Shown here piece after piece: positions 35,085 through 44,119 of a stretch of 64,000 bases of DNA (positions within the stretch are counted from its first letter, which is position 1; each line of letters opens with the position of its first letter). Position numbers and translations under genes: made by a program. The notes under the pieces were generated by a model. The model worked only from the letters and a program-made list of their open reading frames with translations. It ran no database searches and was not told where the DNA came from. The stretch covers positions 1 to 64,000 of the forward strand of contig JACKBL010000001.1 in assembly GCA_020634515.1 (NCBI GenBank), in the 5' to 3' direction. The DNA comes from Ardenticatenales bacterium. GTDB taxonomy: Bacteria > Chloroflexota > Anaerolineae > Promineifilales > Promineifilaceae.

Positions 35085-37274
35085 ATGCCGGTTGAACTGC
35101 TCTATTTGTGGCTGCTGCCGTTGGCGGCGTTTGGCCTGTATTGGGGGTATCGTTCCTGGAGAAAGGGGCGGAATGGGGAGGCAAGCGCGGTGTGGGAACC
35201 GCGTCTGCGTCGCTGGCGGCGAGTTGTGGCTGCTCCGGTGGCGGTGGATGCGGTGGTGGAGGACGCGCCCGTGGTGGCGAGGGATGAGGCGGTAATCGGA
35301 GAGGAAATGCCGGCACATTTCACAATGACCGATCTCCGGTTGCCGATTACTAGTTTGCTGCTGGGAGGGCTGGTGTTGATCATGATGGGGCAGGCGGTGT
35401 TGGGGAAAATGCCGGCATCTCTCCCCATCTACCTTGTCATGCTCCTGGGATTGGCTGCCTTTCTCCTCGGCACGCAAACCATCGCCCGCCAGGCTCCGCC
35501 CGCCAGGCTCATTCCTCTCGCATGGCGGCTTTGCCGTGCCCTGGACATTCGCGCCTGGCAGATCATCCTCCTCATTCTTGCCCCCTGCTATGCCCTTATG
35601 GCCAGTTGGGCCGCCGGACCTGCCATCAGAACCCCCTTGCCCTTTGTGACCTGGGCCGCCTGGCTACTCGCTATCGGTATGGCAATTGCCGGCAGCCTCA
35701 AATGGGGGCGCGAACCACGATACCAGATCAGCCGCTTCGATCTACTGTTCACCGTTGGCTTATTGGTCGCCGCCTATTTGTTGCGGGGCACCGGCACTGC
35801 CCAGATTCCCACCACGCTCTCCGGTGACGAAGGCTCTGTTGGCCTCAGCGCCGTCCAATTCCTCAACGGCAACGCCAACAGCCCATTTAGCGTCGGCTGG
35901 TTCTCCTTCCCCTCGCTCTACTTCGCCTTCCAAAGCGTGGGCATTGCCATCTGGGGACACGCCACGGAAGCATTGCGCATTCCCTCCGCCCTGGTGGGGT
36001 CCCTGACCGTTGTCGCCCTTTACTGGCTGGTGCGGGCGTTGTTTGATCGCCCCACGGCCATCCTGGCCGCCGCCTACCTGCTGGCCTCCCATTATCACAT
36101 TCACTTCAGCCGCATCGGCCTGAACAACGTATATGATGGCTTGTTTGCCGTGGTGGCTTATGCCGGCATCTGGCATGGCTGGAAAACGGGGCGACGCGCT
36201 TCCTTCGTTCTGGGCGGCATCGCCCTGGGTCTTGGTCAATACTTCTACGTGGCGATTCGCGTGTTGCCCTTGCTTCTCTTGATGTGGGCCGCCGCCGCCT
36301 ATCTCACGCAGCGCCAGCGTTTCCGAGAGCGATTCCCAGACCTGGCGCTTTCCGCCATCGTCGCCCTCATCATCTACCTCCCCCTCGGCCTCTTTTTTCT
36401 TGCCTATCCGCAAGAATTCGCCGCGCCCATGAACCGCGTCACCATTTTCCAGGGGTGGCTGGATCAGGAAGTTCTGCTGACGGGGATGTCCGCCAGCCGG
36501 ATTGTCTTCAGCCAAATGCTAAAAGCGGCGCAGGGATTCACGCATCTGCCGCTGCGCTTGCTTTACGATCCCGGCGTACCGCTGCTATTGGGCAGCGCGG
36601 GCGCGCTCTTTCTTCTGGGCGTTTTCATTGCCTTGTGGAATATCAGCCTGCGGAGCCTGTTCTTGCTGCTCCCGCTCCTCTCCGTGGTGTTTCTCAGCGG
36701 CTTCAGCCAGGACCCCCCGGCCTCGCAGCGTTACGTGGCGGCTATACCTGTGGTGGCTATTCTGGTGGCGCTGCCTTTGGGCATGTTGTGGCGCTGGCTG
36801 TGTACCCTCTGGCCAGAGTACGGGCGACCGATAGTGGTGATCTTGCTTATGATGATGACCTGGATCATGTGGACCGATGTCCACTACTATTTTTTTGAAG
36901 CCTACAAAACATACATCCTGGGGGGATTAAACACAGAGGCCGCCACGCGGATCGCCGCCTACCTGCAATCAGAGGAGAACCCGGCGCAAGACGTCTATTT
37001 TTTTGGCTTCCCCCGCATGGGATACGCCAGCCTGTCCACCATACCCTTTCTCAACCCGGATATGCACGGCATTGACGTTGCGACGCCTCTGCGAGAGCCA
37101 CCAGACTGGCCGCTGGAACATGACACCATCTTCATTTTCCTACCGGAGCGGGTGCAAGAGATGGACGAAGTGCGGGCATCCTATCCCGACGGCCAGTACC
37201 GGGTATTCTACCGGCCTCAGCGTCCCCTGGAACCGCTGTTTATGTCCTATGAATTGCCGATCTCAGGTCCTTGA
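35085..37274 (+). CDS. PMT/ArnT-like (GT39 superfamily) membrane glycosyltransferase
   Basis: A 729-residue protein. I chose the ATG at 35085 because GGAGGAA lies 9 bp upstream; a TTG at 35067 is the weaker alternative. A short N-terminal cytosolic part and early helices are followed by the GT-C loop LSGDEGSVGLSAVQFLNG (about residue 246) with the catalytic acidic pair, SLYFAFQSVGIAIWG, and HIHFSRIGLNNVYDG. About 12 transmembrane helices are visible. The C-terminal 120 residues are soluble, without the beta units of the 5.9-15.5 kb cluster. The acceptor is unknown. Direct repeats D lie on both sides. Confidence 0.85.
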   Translation: MPVELLYLWLLPLAAFGLYWGYRSWRKGRNGEASAVWEPRLRRWRRVVAAPVAVDAVVEDAPVVARDEAVIGEEMPAHFTMTDLRLPITSLLLGGLVLIMMGQAVLGKMPASLPIYLVMLLGLAAFLLGTQTIARQAPPARLIPLAWRLCRALDIRAWQIILLILAPCYALMASWAAGPAIRTPLPFVTWAAWLLAIGMAIAGSLKWGREPRYQISRFDLLFTVGLLVAAYLLRGTGTAQIPTTLSGDEGSVGLSAVQFLNGNANSPFSVGWFSFPSLYFAFQSVGIAIWGHATEALRIPSALVGSLTVVALYWLVRALFDRPTAILAAAYLLASHYHIHFSRIGLNNVYDGLFAVVAYAGIWHGWKTGRRASFVLGGIALGLGQYFYVAIRVLPLLLLMWAAAAYLTQRQRFRERFPDLALSAIVALIIYLPLGLFFLAYPQEFAAPMNRVTIFQGWLDQEVLLTGMSASRIVFSQMLKAAQGFTHLPLRLLYDPGVPLLLGSAGALFLLGVFIALWNISLRSLFLLLPLLSVVFLSGFSQDPPASQRYVAAIPVVAILVALPLGMLWRWLCTLWPEYGRPIVVILLMMMTWIMWTDVHYYFFEAYKTYILGGLNTEAATRIAAYLQSEENPAQDVYFFGFPRMGYASLSTIPFLNPDMHGIDVATPLREPPDWPLEHDTIFIFLPERVQEMDEVRASYPDGQYRVFYRPQRPLEPLFMSYELPISGP

Positions 37275-37324
37275 TGCGCCGGTCAGGATGGGCTTGCGCG
37301 GGGCGAATACCGTTCCCCTTCCTG

Positions 37325-37465
37325 TGGCAGTCAGCCTTCCCACTGACCGACCTGACCGGGGCGTCGTTGGTGTTTGGCAGCCAGATAGTTGATTGTCTTC
37401 AACCCTTTCGCCGCTTCCAGAGCCACCTTGAACTTGAACGACGTTTCGGAGGTAATCAATCTCAT
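37325..37465 (-). pseudogene. IS3-family OrfA transposase remnant
   Basis: From an ATG at 37465 the minus strand reads MRLITSETSFKFKVALEAAKG followed by LKTINYLAAKHQRRPGQVGQW. This matches the helix-turn-helix OrfA start of IS3 elements (FKxKVALEAxKGxKTxNELAxxYxVHPxQVxQW). It stops after about 45 codons; a one-base deletion may explain the loss of frame. No orfB follows. The rest of 37275-37711 contains repeat D copy 2 and nothing else recognised. Confidence 0.6.
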
Positions 37466-37499
37466 CGGTAAGCGACAGGACACGGGGGTTTGGGGTGTG

Positions 37500-37567
37500 G
37501 AGGCTTCAGCCGGCCCACATATGGAGTTTGACCCGGCTAAAGCCTCGACTCCGATCCCCCTATGTGG
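37500..37567 (+). repeat. Repeat family D, copy 2
   Basis: GAGGCTTCAGCCGG pairs with CCGGCTAAAGCCTC except for one C/A mismatch. CCACATA in the loop matches TATGTGG at 37561-37567. The length of 68 bp and the order of parts are identical to copy 1. Confidence 0.8.
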
Positions 37568-37711
37568 ATTTCGCCGGCCTTGAGTAATCTATTGAGACCA
37601 GCACCACCGGAGGGCAAAAAAACCTCCAGGATTTGGATGGATGTGAAAGCGTTCCTGTTGTGTGTCACGCATTTCAAGACTGGACATAACTCTATATGCC
37701 AGATGCCGGCA

Positions 37712-38527
37712 TCATCTTCTCCAACGAGCCGCATAAAGCAGAATAGCGGCGGCGGCATTGACGGAGAGGGAGTCAATGCCGGCATTCATCGGAATCGTCA
37801 CGCGCATATCCAGGCTGGCCGCCTCTTGCCCCGCCAATCCCCAATACTCGCTGCCCATAAAAACGGCCGTCCCGTGCGCGGCAGCCAGATTCGCCCGCGG
37901 CAAGGGAATGCCCCCCTGCGTCGTTGTGCCCACCGTCAGCACCCGGCGCGCACGCAGCAACGCCAGCAACGGCGGCAGCGCGGAATAACGAACCAGCGGC
38001 AGTTTGAAGAGGCTGCCCATGGCCGTGCGCACTGCTTTCGGGTGGAAGGGATCGCTGCGCCCGGTAGCGCCGACGGCCACGAACGCATCCGCGCCGAGGG
38101 CATGCGCGGTGCGCACCAATGCGCCCACGTTCCCCGGATCGGCGATTTCCACGGCAACGAGCAGCAGCGGCGGCGTCGCTGGCGCGGTGAGGAGGACATG
38201 CAGGTCGGCGGATGGCGGCAGGGGGGCCAGACCCACAATGTCGCCCAGGCCGCGCCCATGCGTGATGGCCCGGAGAGCCTCTTCCGGCGCGATGTGCAGG
38301 TGGCAGCCGCTCCGCGTGAGGCCGTTGAGGAGGGCCTGGATGCGCGGGGAGGGGTCCTGGTGGTATTGGGGCGTGAGGAGGGCGTCGGTGAGGGGAATGC
38401 CGGCACGCCAGGCCCGTTCATGCAGCCGCGTCCCCTCCAGGGAAAAACAGCCCGCTTCCTCCCGCCCGCGCGCCGTCGCCACCCGCTGCACCATCGCCCA
38501 CACCCCGCGCCACGTCGCTTCCGTCAT
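37712..38527 (-). CDS. SpoU/TrmH-family RNA 2-O-ribose methyltransferase
   Basis: A 271-residue SPOUT enzyme from the ATG at 38527, which overlaps the upstream stop by ATGA. Motif 1 is IADPGNVGALVRTAHALGAD, motif 2 is FMGSEYWGL, and motif 3 is IPMNAGIDSLSVNAAAAILLY-like, forming the knotted SAM site. The N-terminal substrate-binding domain is present. It methylates a ribose 2-hydroxyl of rRNA or tRNA; the exact target is unclear. Translationally coupled to the YdjM-like gene. Confidence 0.92.
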   Translation of the reverse strand: MTEATWRGVWAMVQRVATARGREEAGCFSLEGTRLHERAWRAGIPLTDALLTPQYHQDPSPRIQALLNGLTRSGCHLHIAPEEALRAITHGRGLGDIVGLAPLPPSADLHVLLTAPATPPLLLVAVEIADPGNVGALVRTAHALGADAFVAVGATGRSDPFHPKAVRTAMGSLFKLPLVRYSALPPLLALLRARRVLTVGTTTQGGIPLPRANLAAAHGTAVFMGSEYWGLAGQEAASLDMRVTIPMNAGIDSLSVNAAAAILLYAARWRR

Positions 38528-39198
38528 GACGCCACCCCCCGACGCATCACGTGTTGCCGCCAATCCCGTATCCGCCTCCAGTTGCGCGCCAGCAGCAACA
38601 GCAGCAGCGCGACGTCCAGCGTGTGCTCAAAAAGGCTCCACTCGCGCCCGTGGTACTGGGGGTCCCAATAACTGAGCGGGCTGTGAAAACGCCATGTCCA
38701 GTTGAGGGGGAAGAGGGGCAAAGGGCCGTCCGTGACATGCAAGGGGATGTCGGCCAGTGTGTGCAGCATGGCCGCGCAGGAGAGCCAGAAGAACCAGCCG
38801 CCCCAACGACGGTCAAGACGCCAGGCGGCATACCCTACGGCGATGTAAATGATGACCAGCAACGGGCTATGGAAGGCATTGTATGCGGTGATCACCCAGG
38901 GATCCTGGAAGAACCAGACATCAAACAACCGCATCGTCATGGAAGCGTCCAACAATTCCGGGGGCGGCGGCGTGCCGGGTGGAATGGCGGAGAAATCAAC
39001 GCGGCTGAAGATGCCGGTGAAGAGGTCGCGCAGCAAGGCCACGAGGCTGAGGGCGATCAGCGGCAGGTCGGGCAAGACGGAGCCAAGCAGCAGCGCCCGT
39101 GTGCGCAAAGGCGGCAGCAGGTGGGGGCGATGCCGGGCCAGGCGGTCGAGCGGGCGCTGTAGGGCACCGGTGACGATGAGGTGGGAGTAGGTTTGCAT
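38524..39198 (-). CDS. YdjM-like membrane-bound metal-dependent hydrolase
   Basis: A 224-residue protein. The ATG at 39198 (MQTYSHLIVTGAL) follows AAAGGGG; the longer frame upstream lacks sense. An early SHLIVTGAL His, then GSVLPDLPLI, HSPLL, and HTLADIPLH match the membrane metal-dependent hydrolase family (PF04307 type), with four to five helices. The function of the family is poorly known. It precedes and overlaps the SpoU gene. Confidence 0.75.
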   Translation of the reverse strand: MQTYSHLIVTGALQRPLDRLARHRPHLLPPLRTRALLLGSVLPDLPLIALSLVALLRDLFTGIFSRVDFSAIPPGTPPPPELLDASMTMRLFDVWFFQDPWVITAYNAFHSPLLVIIYIAVGYAAWRLDRRWGGWFFWLSCAAMLHTLADIPLHVTDGPLPLFPLNWTWRFHSPLSYWDPQYHGREWSLFEHTLDVALLLLLLARNWRRIRDWRQHVMRRGVAS

Positions 39199-39374
39199 GG
39201 AAACCCCTTTGGGATAGGCAACAACCGTCTCACAACACCTTGTATTATGATGCGGGCGTTGGGGCGGGGCAACATTTGCGCGCTTCACGCCATTTCCTTG
39301 ATGCGCTGCGCCATCAACAAGTACGCCGCGCCCCCGCGTGAGCCGGTGGGGGCGTATACCTGGGCGGCTTTTTA

Positions 39375-39629
39375 TGCTACAATGATGACGCAGTGAGTCA
39401 TGAACGGTGTGCTGGGTTTTCACGGCAGAGTCGTGAATAGGGGGTGCGCCGGGTATCTGCCGAGAACGTTCATGGCTTGCGCGGAATTTGTCAAATTGGG
39501 TAACGATTTAACCCGTTTCCTGAGACTTGCGTCTGTTGCCTGAGCCTGCCGAAGGCAAGATGGGCTTTGACGAGGGCTTTGGCAAGCCTGGCCCCGAGAG
39601 GGTTAGCAGTTACCAAATTGGAGGTTAAT
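39375..39629 (+). promoter_or_regulatory. Promoter and long structured leader of the helix-hairpin-helix gene
   Basis: TACAAT at about 39375-39380 would start RNA near 39387, leaving a leader of about 240 bases. Inside are CATGAACG and CGTTCATG (8-bp arms around 39398 and 39465). These enclose TTCACG/CGTGAA, whose loop starts GCAGA; GGCAGA can instead pair with TCTGCC downstream. Competing pairings are a hallmark of regulatory leaders. I do not recognise a known riboswitch class. No gene lies in 39199-39629. Confidence 0.4.
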
Positions 39630-39947
39630 ATGGAGACGAAATTGACCAAACCCGAGAATTGGCTGAAGTTGGTGGCGGGGGCGGTTGGCCTGGTTTTTGA
39701 TCGCGTAAAGCCGGTGGCGCGGAATGGACAGGCGGCAATTGCCGTTGCGCTCGCCAGCCCTGATGATCTGACCTTGATTCATGGGATTGGGCCTACGTTT
39801 GCGCGGCGGTTGCGGGATGCCGGCATTACCACTTACGCCCAACTCGCCAGCTACACGCCTGAGGAACTGCAAACCATCACCAAGGCCGCTGTCTGGCAGG
39901 CAAACCCCACCGATTGGGTCGCCCAGGCGCGGGAGAAGCTGAACTAG
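39630..39947 (+). CDS. Small helix-hairpin-helix protein
   Basis: A 105-residue protein from the ATG at 39630, with TTGGAGG upstream. Residues 45-90 form a helix-hairpin-helix (DUF4332-like) unit: DLTLIHGIGPTFARRLRDAGI followed by TTYAQLASYTPEEL. HhH units bind DNA without sequence specificity or mediate protein contacts. It ends 7 bp before the convergent SDR gene. Role unknown. Confidence 0.8.
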   Translation: METKLTKPENWLKLVAGAVGLVFDRVKPVARNGQAAIAVALASPDDLTLIHGIGPTFARRLRDAGITTYAQLASYTPEELQTITKAAVWQANPTDWVAQAREKLN

Positions 39948-39954
39948 CCGACGC

Positions 39955-40788
39955 TTACGTAAACCCCTCATACGGCGGCGGCGCGTTGTCGTGGTCGGGG
40001 ATGTCCCACGTCTTACGCCAGAGGGAACTACCCCCGTCTACGCGCAAGGCGTCGCCGCTGATGTAGGCTGCCGCCGGCGACAGCAAGAAGGTGACGGCAG
40101 CGGCGACCTCGCTTTCCGTTCCCATTCGTTTCGCGGGGAGGTCGTGCGTAATGCCGGCAATAAACGCCTGCACCTCCTCCCCATACTGCCGCAGCCCATT
40201 CCCCGCAATCAGCCCGGGAGCCACCGCATTCACGCGCACGCCAAACGGCGCCCATTCCACCGCCAACGTCCGTGTCAGGTTAACCACGCCCGCGCGCGCC
40301 GCGCCCGTATGCGCCATCCCCGGAAAGCCGCGCCACATCTCCGCCACGATGTTCACAATCGCGCCCCCGCGCGCCTGAAAATGACGGCGGAACGCCTCGC
40401 GGGAAACGGTAAACGTGCCCGTCAGGTTTGTCTCGATCACCGCGTGCCACCCCTTATTGGAAATGGCCGCGGCGGGACTCATGAACTGCCCTCCCGCATT
40501 GTTCACCAGCCCATCCAACGCCTCATGATCGGCGGCGAAGGCGTCGAAGAAGGCCATGACGGACGACTCATCGCGGATGTTGCAAAGATAAGAAGATGCG
40601 GAGCCGCCGGCGGCGATGATCTCGTCGCGGGTGTGGGCCAGGGGGTCGGCGCGGCGGGCGGCCAGGGCCACGTGCGCGCCCAGGGAGGCCAGCTCATGGG
40701 CAATGGCGCGTCCAATGCCCGTGCCGCCGCCGGTGATGATGTAGGTTTTGCCGGCAAACAGATCCGGGCGAAAGATCGAATGGTACAT
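39955..40788 (-). CDS. SDR-family oxidoreductase, 2,4-dienoyl-CoA/trans-2-enoyl-CoA reductase type
   Basis: A 277-residue Rossmann-fold enzyme from the ATG at 40788 (a GTG 15 bp upstream is possible). The cofactor motif is TGGGTGIGRAIA, with NNAG present. The classical YxxxK is replaced by the local sequence HTGAARAGV, as in dienoyl-CoA reductase-like SDRs, and even their usual lysine (SAKAG) is an arginine here. The ending LSPAAAYISGDALRVDGG is typical. A fatty-acid degradation role is likely, but the altered catalytic residue makes activity uncertain. Confidence 0.83.
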   Translation of the reverse strand: MYHSIFRPDLFAGKTYIITGGGTGIGRAIAHELASLGAHVALAARRADPLAHTRDEIIAAGGSASSYLCNIRDESSVMAFFDAFAADHEALDGLVNNAGGQFMSPAAAISNKGWHAVIETNLTGTFTVSREAFRRHFQARGGAIVNIVAEMWRGFPGMAHTGAARAGVVNLTRTLAVEWAPFGVRVNAVAPGLIAGNGLRQYGEEVQAFIAGITHDLPAKRMGTESEVAAAVTFLLSPAAAYISGDALRVDGGSSLWRKTWDIPDHDNAPPPYEGFT

Positions 40789-40873
40789 AAGGTTGATATC
40801 CACGGCATTGTTGCCAGATGTGCCGGCAAAAGCGTTTTACGGACGCGAGCGCAAAGCGACCCGCGTTTGTTCG

Positions 40874-42247
40874 TCAATCATCTCGTCCCTCGCTGCCGGC
40901 ATCACGCTCAATGGGCTTGCTGATTTTTCTCCCGCGCCAGCCGTAAGGTTTGGAGAGAGCAACGAGGAAGAGGAGGGGGGGGAGAAACGCGGCGGCGCAA
41001 ATGGGACTGCCGCCATCTTCGGCGGCCGGTGGCGGCGAGGCGGCGGCGGGCGGCGTGGGCACGACGCGCACAAGTTGCAAGGGCGCGGCGGTGGGAATGA
41101 GGTCGGGGTTGATGGGGGTGGGGGTGGGCGGAATCTGGCGCAGGGGCGCGCCAATCGCCGCGCGCCAGGCAGTTTCCAGGCCATCGGTGTTGAAACCGTA
41201 CACGTTTTGCAGCGCCTGGTCGTAGGTGTCGCCGTCGGCGAGGGCGCGCAGGTATTGCCGCATGGCTTCTTGCCCGTAGGTTTGCAGGAGGAAGGCGACG
41301 AGACTGTAGCTTTGGCTGTAGGAGATGCCGGCATCTTCCGTATGCGCCGAAAAAACCCCGTTCAAGCTGCGCACCGGCAGAAACGCATCCTCGGCAATTC
41401 CGCGGGCAATATCCGCCCGCACCGTTGCCGACGGTTCCCCCTCCGCAAAAACCGCCAGCCCTTCCTCTAACCATGTGGGACGGCTGCCGCCCACACAACT
41501 CCAACCAAACCGGCCCACTACCAGATGCGCCAGTTCATGAGCCACCGTCGGCTTGCCCCAACTTTCCAACTGACTGGGAGCCACGCCCATCAGAATTACG
41601 CCGTAGTCGGCAAAGGCCAGCGCCCCCGCCCAGTCCTGCACATACAACACCGCCTCCCGCATGTCGTCACTGTTGCCGTAGATGAAAAACTGCACCTCTT
41701 CCCCCCACTCAATCCCCATCTCCCCTTGCAGCCGCTCCAGCCCCGCCAGCGCCGCTTGCAGCAGTTCCGGTCCGACGTTGCTGCCGCGATACCAATTCAC
41801 GAACACGCCATCCGCGCCCACCTGCCGCCAATCGTAACGCGGATCGGTGAAGGTGAGCATTTGCTTGGGGGTCGTCAATTGGCCGCCACTTTCGTCCGTC
41901 AGTGTCCAGGACCAGGATAAACGCGCCCCTGGCGGTGGGTTTCCGGAACGGGTGAATGCCCACTGCCAGGTCAGTTGGTTGCCGTTGATCTCGGCGGGCG
42001 CTTGCGTCTCCACGGGGAGGCAGTTATGGCGGTTGGTGGCGAAGTTGAGCGTGGCCGCCTTTACCGGGTGCGCCGTGTCTATCTCCAGATTAAACGTGAC
42101 GCTTTGGGGGAAATCAACGGTGGCTTCATCGCTGATCACCGTGATCTCCGGGGGGGACGGCGTTTGCGCGAAGGCCGAAGACTTTGCCGCCGCCGGCCAC
42201 AGGCCAAACAACAGGCATCCTGTCAGGAGTAAAATTGTTCTTCTCAT
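40874..42247 (-). CDS. Secreted gluzincin (peptidase MA-like) metalloprotease
   Basis: A 457-residue protein from the ATG at 42247. Its signal peptide MRRTILLLTGCLLFGLWPAA precedes a beta-rich N-terminal domain. A metallopeptidase core follows with VAHELAHLVVG (HExxH) and the downstream WLEEGLAVF glutamate. A Pro/Thr-rich linker and a C-terminal hydrophobic helix with basic residues suggest anchoring. Family: peptidase MA-like (PF13485 type). Its ATG overlaps the stop of the glycosidase-like gene (ATGA), so the two are coupled. Confidence 0.85.
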   Translation of the reverse strand: MRRTILLLTGCLLFGLWPAAAKSSAFAQTPSPPEITVISDEATVDFPQSVTFNLEIDTAHPVKAATLNFATNRHNCLPVETQAPAEINGNQLTWQWAFTRSGNPPPGARLSWSWTLTDESGGQLTTPKQMLTFTDPRYDWRQVGADGVFVNWYRGSNVGPELLQAALAGLERLQGEMGIEWGEEVQFFIYGNSDDMREAVLYVQDWAGALAFADYGVILMGVAPSQLESWGKPTVAHELAHLVVGRFGWSCVGGSRPTWLEEGLAVFAEGEPSATVRADIARGIAEDAFLPVRSLNGVFSAHTEDAGISYSQSYSLVAFLLQTYGQEAMRQYLRALADGDTYDQALQNVYGFNTDGLETAWRAAIGAPLRQIPPTPTPINPDLIPTAAPLQLVRVVPTPPAAASPPPAAEDGGSPICAAAFLPPLLFLVALSKPYGWRGRKISKPIERDAGSEGRDD

Positions 42248-43953
42248 TCGCGCTGTCTCCACAGTACAAGGAAGGCGGCTCCCAGGACGAAAGCCGCGCC
42301 CAATAGCCAAAAAGACCGGGGAATGCCGGCATCAACCGATCCCCCAGAAGCTGACAACGTTGCTTGGGGCGAAATAGTCGGTGTCACGGAAGGGAGAACG
42401 GTAGGCAGCGAGGTTGCCGACGGCGTCACCGAAGACGTTACCGAAGGCGTTACCGAAGGCGTTACCGACGGCGTGACCGAAGGCGTTACCGACGGCGTGA
42501 CCGTGGGAAGAGGGGTCGCCGTTGGCGTGGACGTGAAAGTGGGCAGCGGCGTTGGCGTAGCCAGCGGCGGCGGCGCATCCAGATCCGCATCCGCCGACAA
42601 CGGCTGCACCACGTAAGTCACCAGCCCGCCAATCATGCAATAATCGCCAATCGACTGCGCGCAAACGGCAGGTGGCAGATTCACGCGAAAAACGCCATCA
42701 ACCGCCTCAATCGTCCGCCGCTTCCCCCACATATCCACCAACCAGGCGTTCGCCGAATCCCCGACCCGCGGCACTTCCGCTACCTGCGGCAGCGGCAGCC
42801 GCGCAAACACCACCGTCGTTACACGGTCCGCCTGCGTCAGCCGCACCTGCCCCACCGCATCCCATCGTTCCCGGTCCGCCGCGCGCACGCCCGTTAGCAG
42901 GCGAAAGGCTACGCGGGCCGCCTCGAAAGCCGGACGACGACTGCCATCTTGCCGCACCAGGCCAAATGGCTCCGGGTTCGCCGCATAGTCGCCGTCCGTA
43001 TCCCGCAGCTTGTACACGGCCACCCGCTCCGCCCCCGCCGCCAGAGCCAGCGCCAACGACTGCGGCATAAAGGCGGCTTGCTCCACTTGCAGCACCTTCA
43101 GCGTGACGCTGGCGACGGGCCAGGCAGGGTCGTCGCTGGGTGGGGCGTTCGTTTCCACCAGCCAGATCGGCTTATCCAGCCCATGATCGCGCAGGATGGT
43201 GTTGAAAGTTGTCATAACGTCGTACACGGAAGCGGGTTGGAAGTAGATGTGGGCGGTGAGGACGTCGAAATAGGCATGGTTCGCGGCGGCCTCCGGGTCG
43301 GCGACGATTAAGTCCAGCAGGCGGCTGAGGTATTGCTCGCGGCCAAACTGCGCGTCCCAAAAGTAGGTCATGGCCGCCAGGTGGATGATGGCGCGCGGAT
43401 TGGCGGCTTTGGCGGTGCGGTAGGCGACGCGCTGGAGTTGCAAAAAGTCCGCCTCGTCCCCGTCCCAGGTGTGGCCGGGCGTGGTGGGGTCCCAGATGTC
43501 CGGTTCGTTCCAGATGATCCAATGGTCAATGCGGTTTGCATAACGGGTCACGGCCTGGCGCACGAAGCCGGCCCAAAGGTTGTGGGGATCGTCGGCGGGG
43601 AGATGGAGACCTGCCGGCATTTCATCCTCCCCCCGCGCCCAATCAGGAATGCCAATCAGCATCCCCACCACTTCTCGCCCCGCCGCCGCCTCCACCGCCA
43701 GCGCCCCCTCACTCACCGGTGGCAGCCACTCATCCGGGCTATGCGGCTGCACCTCCGCCCACTGAAACCGCACCCGCGTCCAACCCGCCCCCAAATCTGT
43801 GGCATCCGCGGGCGATTCCGTGGACTCAATCACGCCAAAGCGCCAATCCGCGGGTCGTGACTGCGCCATTGCCGTCGCCGGCGGACGCGACCAGAGCGCC
43901 AATCCGCCCAACACCAACACCCACGCCAATCGCCGCCAATCTAATCGCGCCAT
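42244..43953 (-). CDS. Secreted glycoside-hydrolase-like (clan A TIM barrel) protein with C-terminal anchor
   Basis: A 569-residue protein from the ATG at 43953 with an N-terminal signal segment. The barrel contains WIIWNEPDIW (acid/base Glu) and WLVETNAPP (likely nucleophile Glu), as in GH39/GH5-type clan A enzymes. Then comes a Thr/Pro/Ser linker with about seven copies of TPSV encoded by 12-bp repeats (around 42420-42500), and a C-terminal transmembrane helix followed by RQRE. It probably acts on a polysaccharide at the cell surface. It is coupled to the downstream peptidase gene. Confidence 0.83.
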   Translation of the reverse strand: MARLDWRRLAWVLVLGGLALWSRPPATAMAQSRPADWRFGVIESTESPADATDLGAGWTRVRFQWAEVQPHSPDEWLPPVSEGALAVEAAAGREVVGMLIGIPDWARGEDEMPAGLHLPADDPHNLWAGFVRQAVTRYANRIDHWIIWNEPDIWDPTTPGHTWDGDEADFLQLQRVAYRTAKAANPRAIIHLAAMTYFWDAQFGREQYLSRLLDLIVADPEAAANHAYFDVLTAHIYFQPASVYDVMTTFNTILRDHGLDKPIWLVETNAPPSDDPAWPVASVTLKVLQVEQAAFMPQSLALALAAGAERVAVYKLRDTDGDYAANPEPFGLVRQDGSRRPAFEAARVAFRLLTGVRAADRERWDAVGQVRLTQADRVTTVVFARLPLPQVAEVPRVGDSANAWLVDMWGKRRTIEAVDGVFRVNLPPAVCAQSIGDYCMIGGLVTYVVQPLSADADLDAPPPLATPTPLPTFTSTPTATPLPTVTPSVTPSVTPSVTPSVTPSVTSSVTPSATSLPTVLPSVTPTISPQATLSASGGSVDAGIPRSFWLLGAAFVLGAAFLVLWRQRE

Positions 43954-43987
43954 ACAAGCCTCCAACGCATAAGTATACAAGGGAGCG

Positions 43988-44070
43988 GCGAGGGGGCGAG
44001 GGGCGAGGAGCAAACAAACTCGCAGACTCGCAGACTCGCAAACTCGCCTCTCGCAACTCCCCAACTCGCG
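43988..44070. repeat. CTCGCAGA/CTCGCAAA simple repeats
   Basis: Irregular 9-10 bp units based on ACTCGCA and CTCGCCTCTCGC fill the spacer between the divergent glycosidase and phosphatase genes. The same repeat type in the opposite orientation occupies 53840-53942 upstream of pheT. Confidence 0.75.
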
Positions 44071-44071
44071 C

Positions 44072-44077
44072 TATAAT
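44072..44077 (+). promoter_or_regulatory. -10 box of the histidine phosphatase gene
   Basis: A consensus TATAAT directly follows the CTCGC repeats, 42 bp before the ATG at 44120. No consensus -35 is visible. Confidence 0.5.
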
Positions 44078-44119
44078 TTCTGTGCAAACCGGATTGACTT
44101 TTGACTACGGATCATCGTT

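Noticed and set aside
37562..38671. 369-codon + strand open frame
   Set aside because: Antisense to the SpoU methyltransferase, whose three SPOUT motifs are clear.
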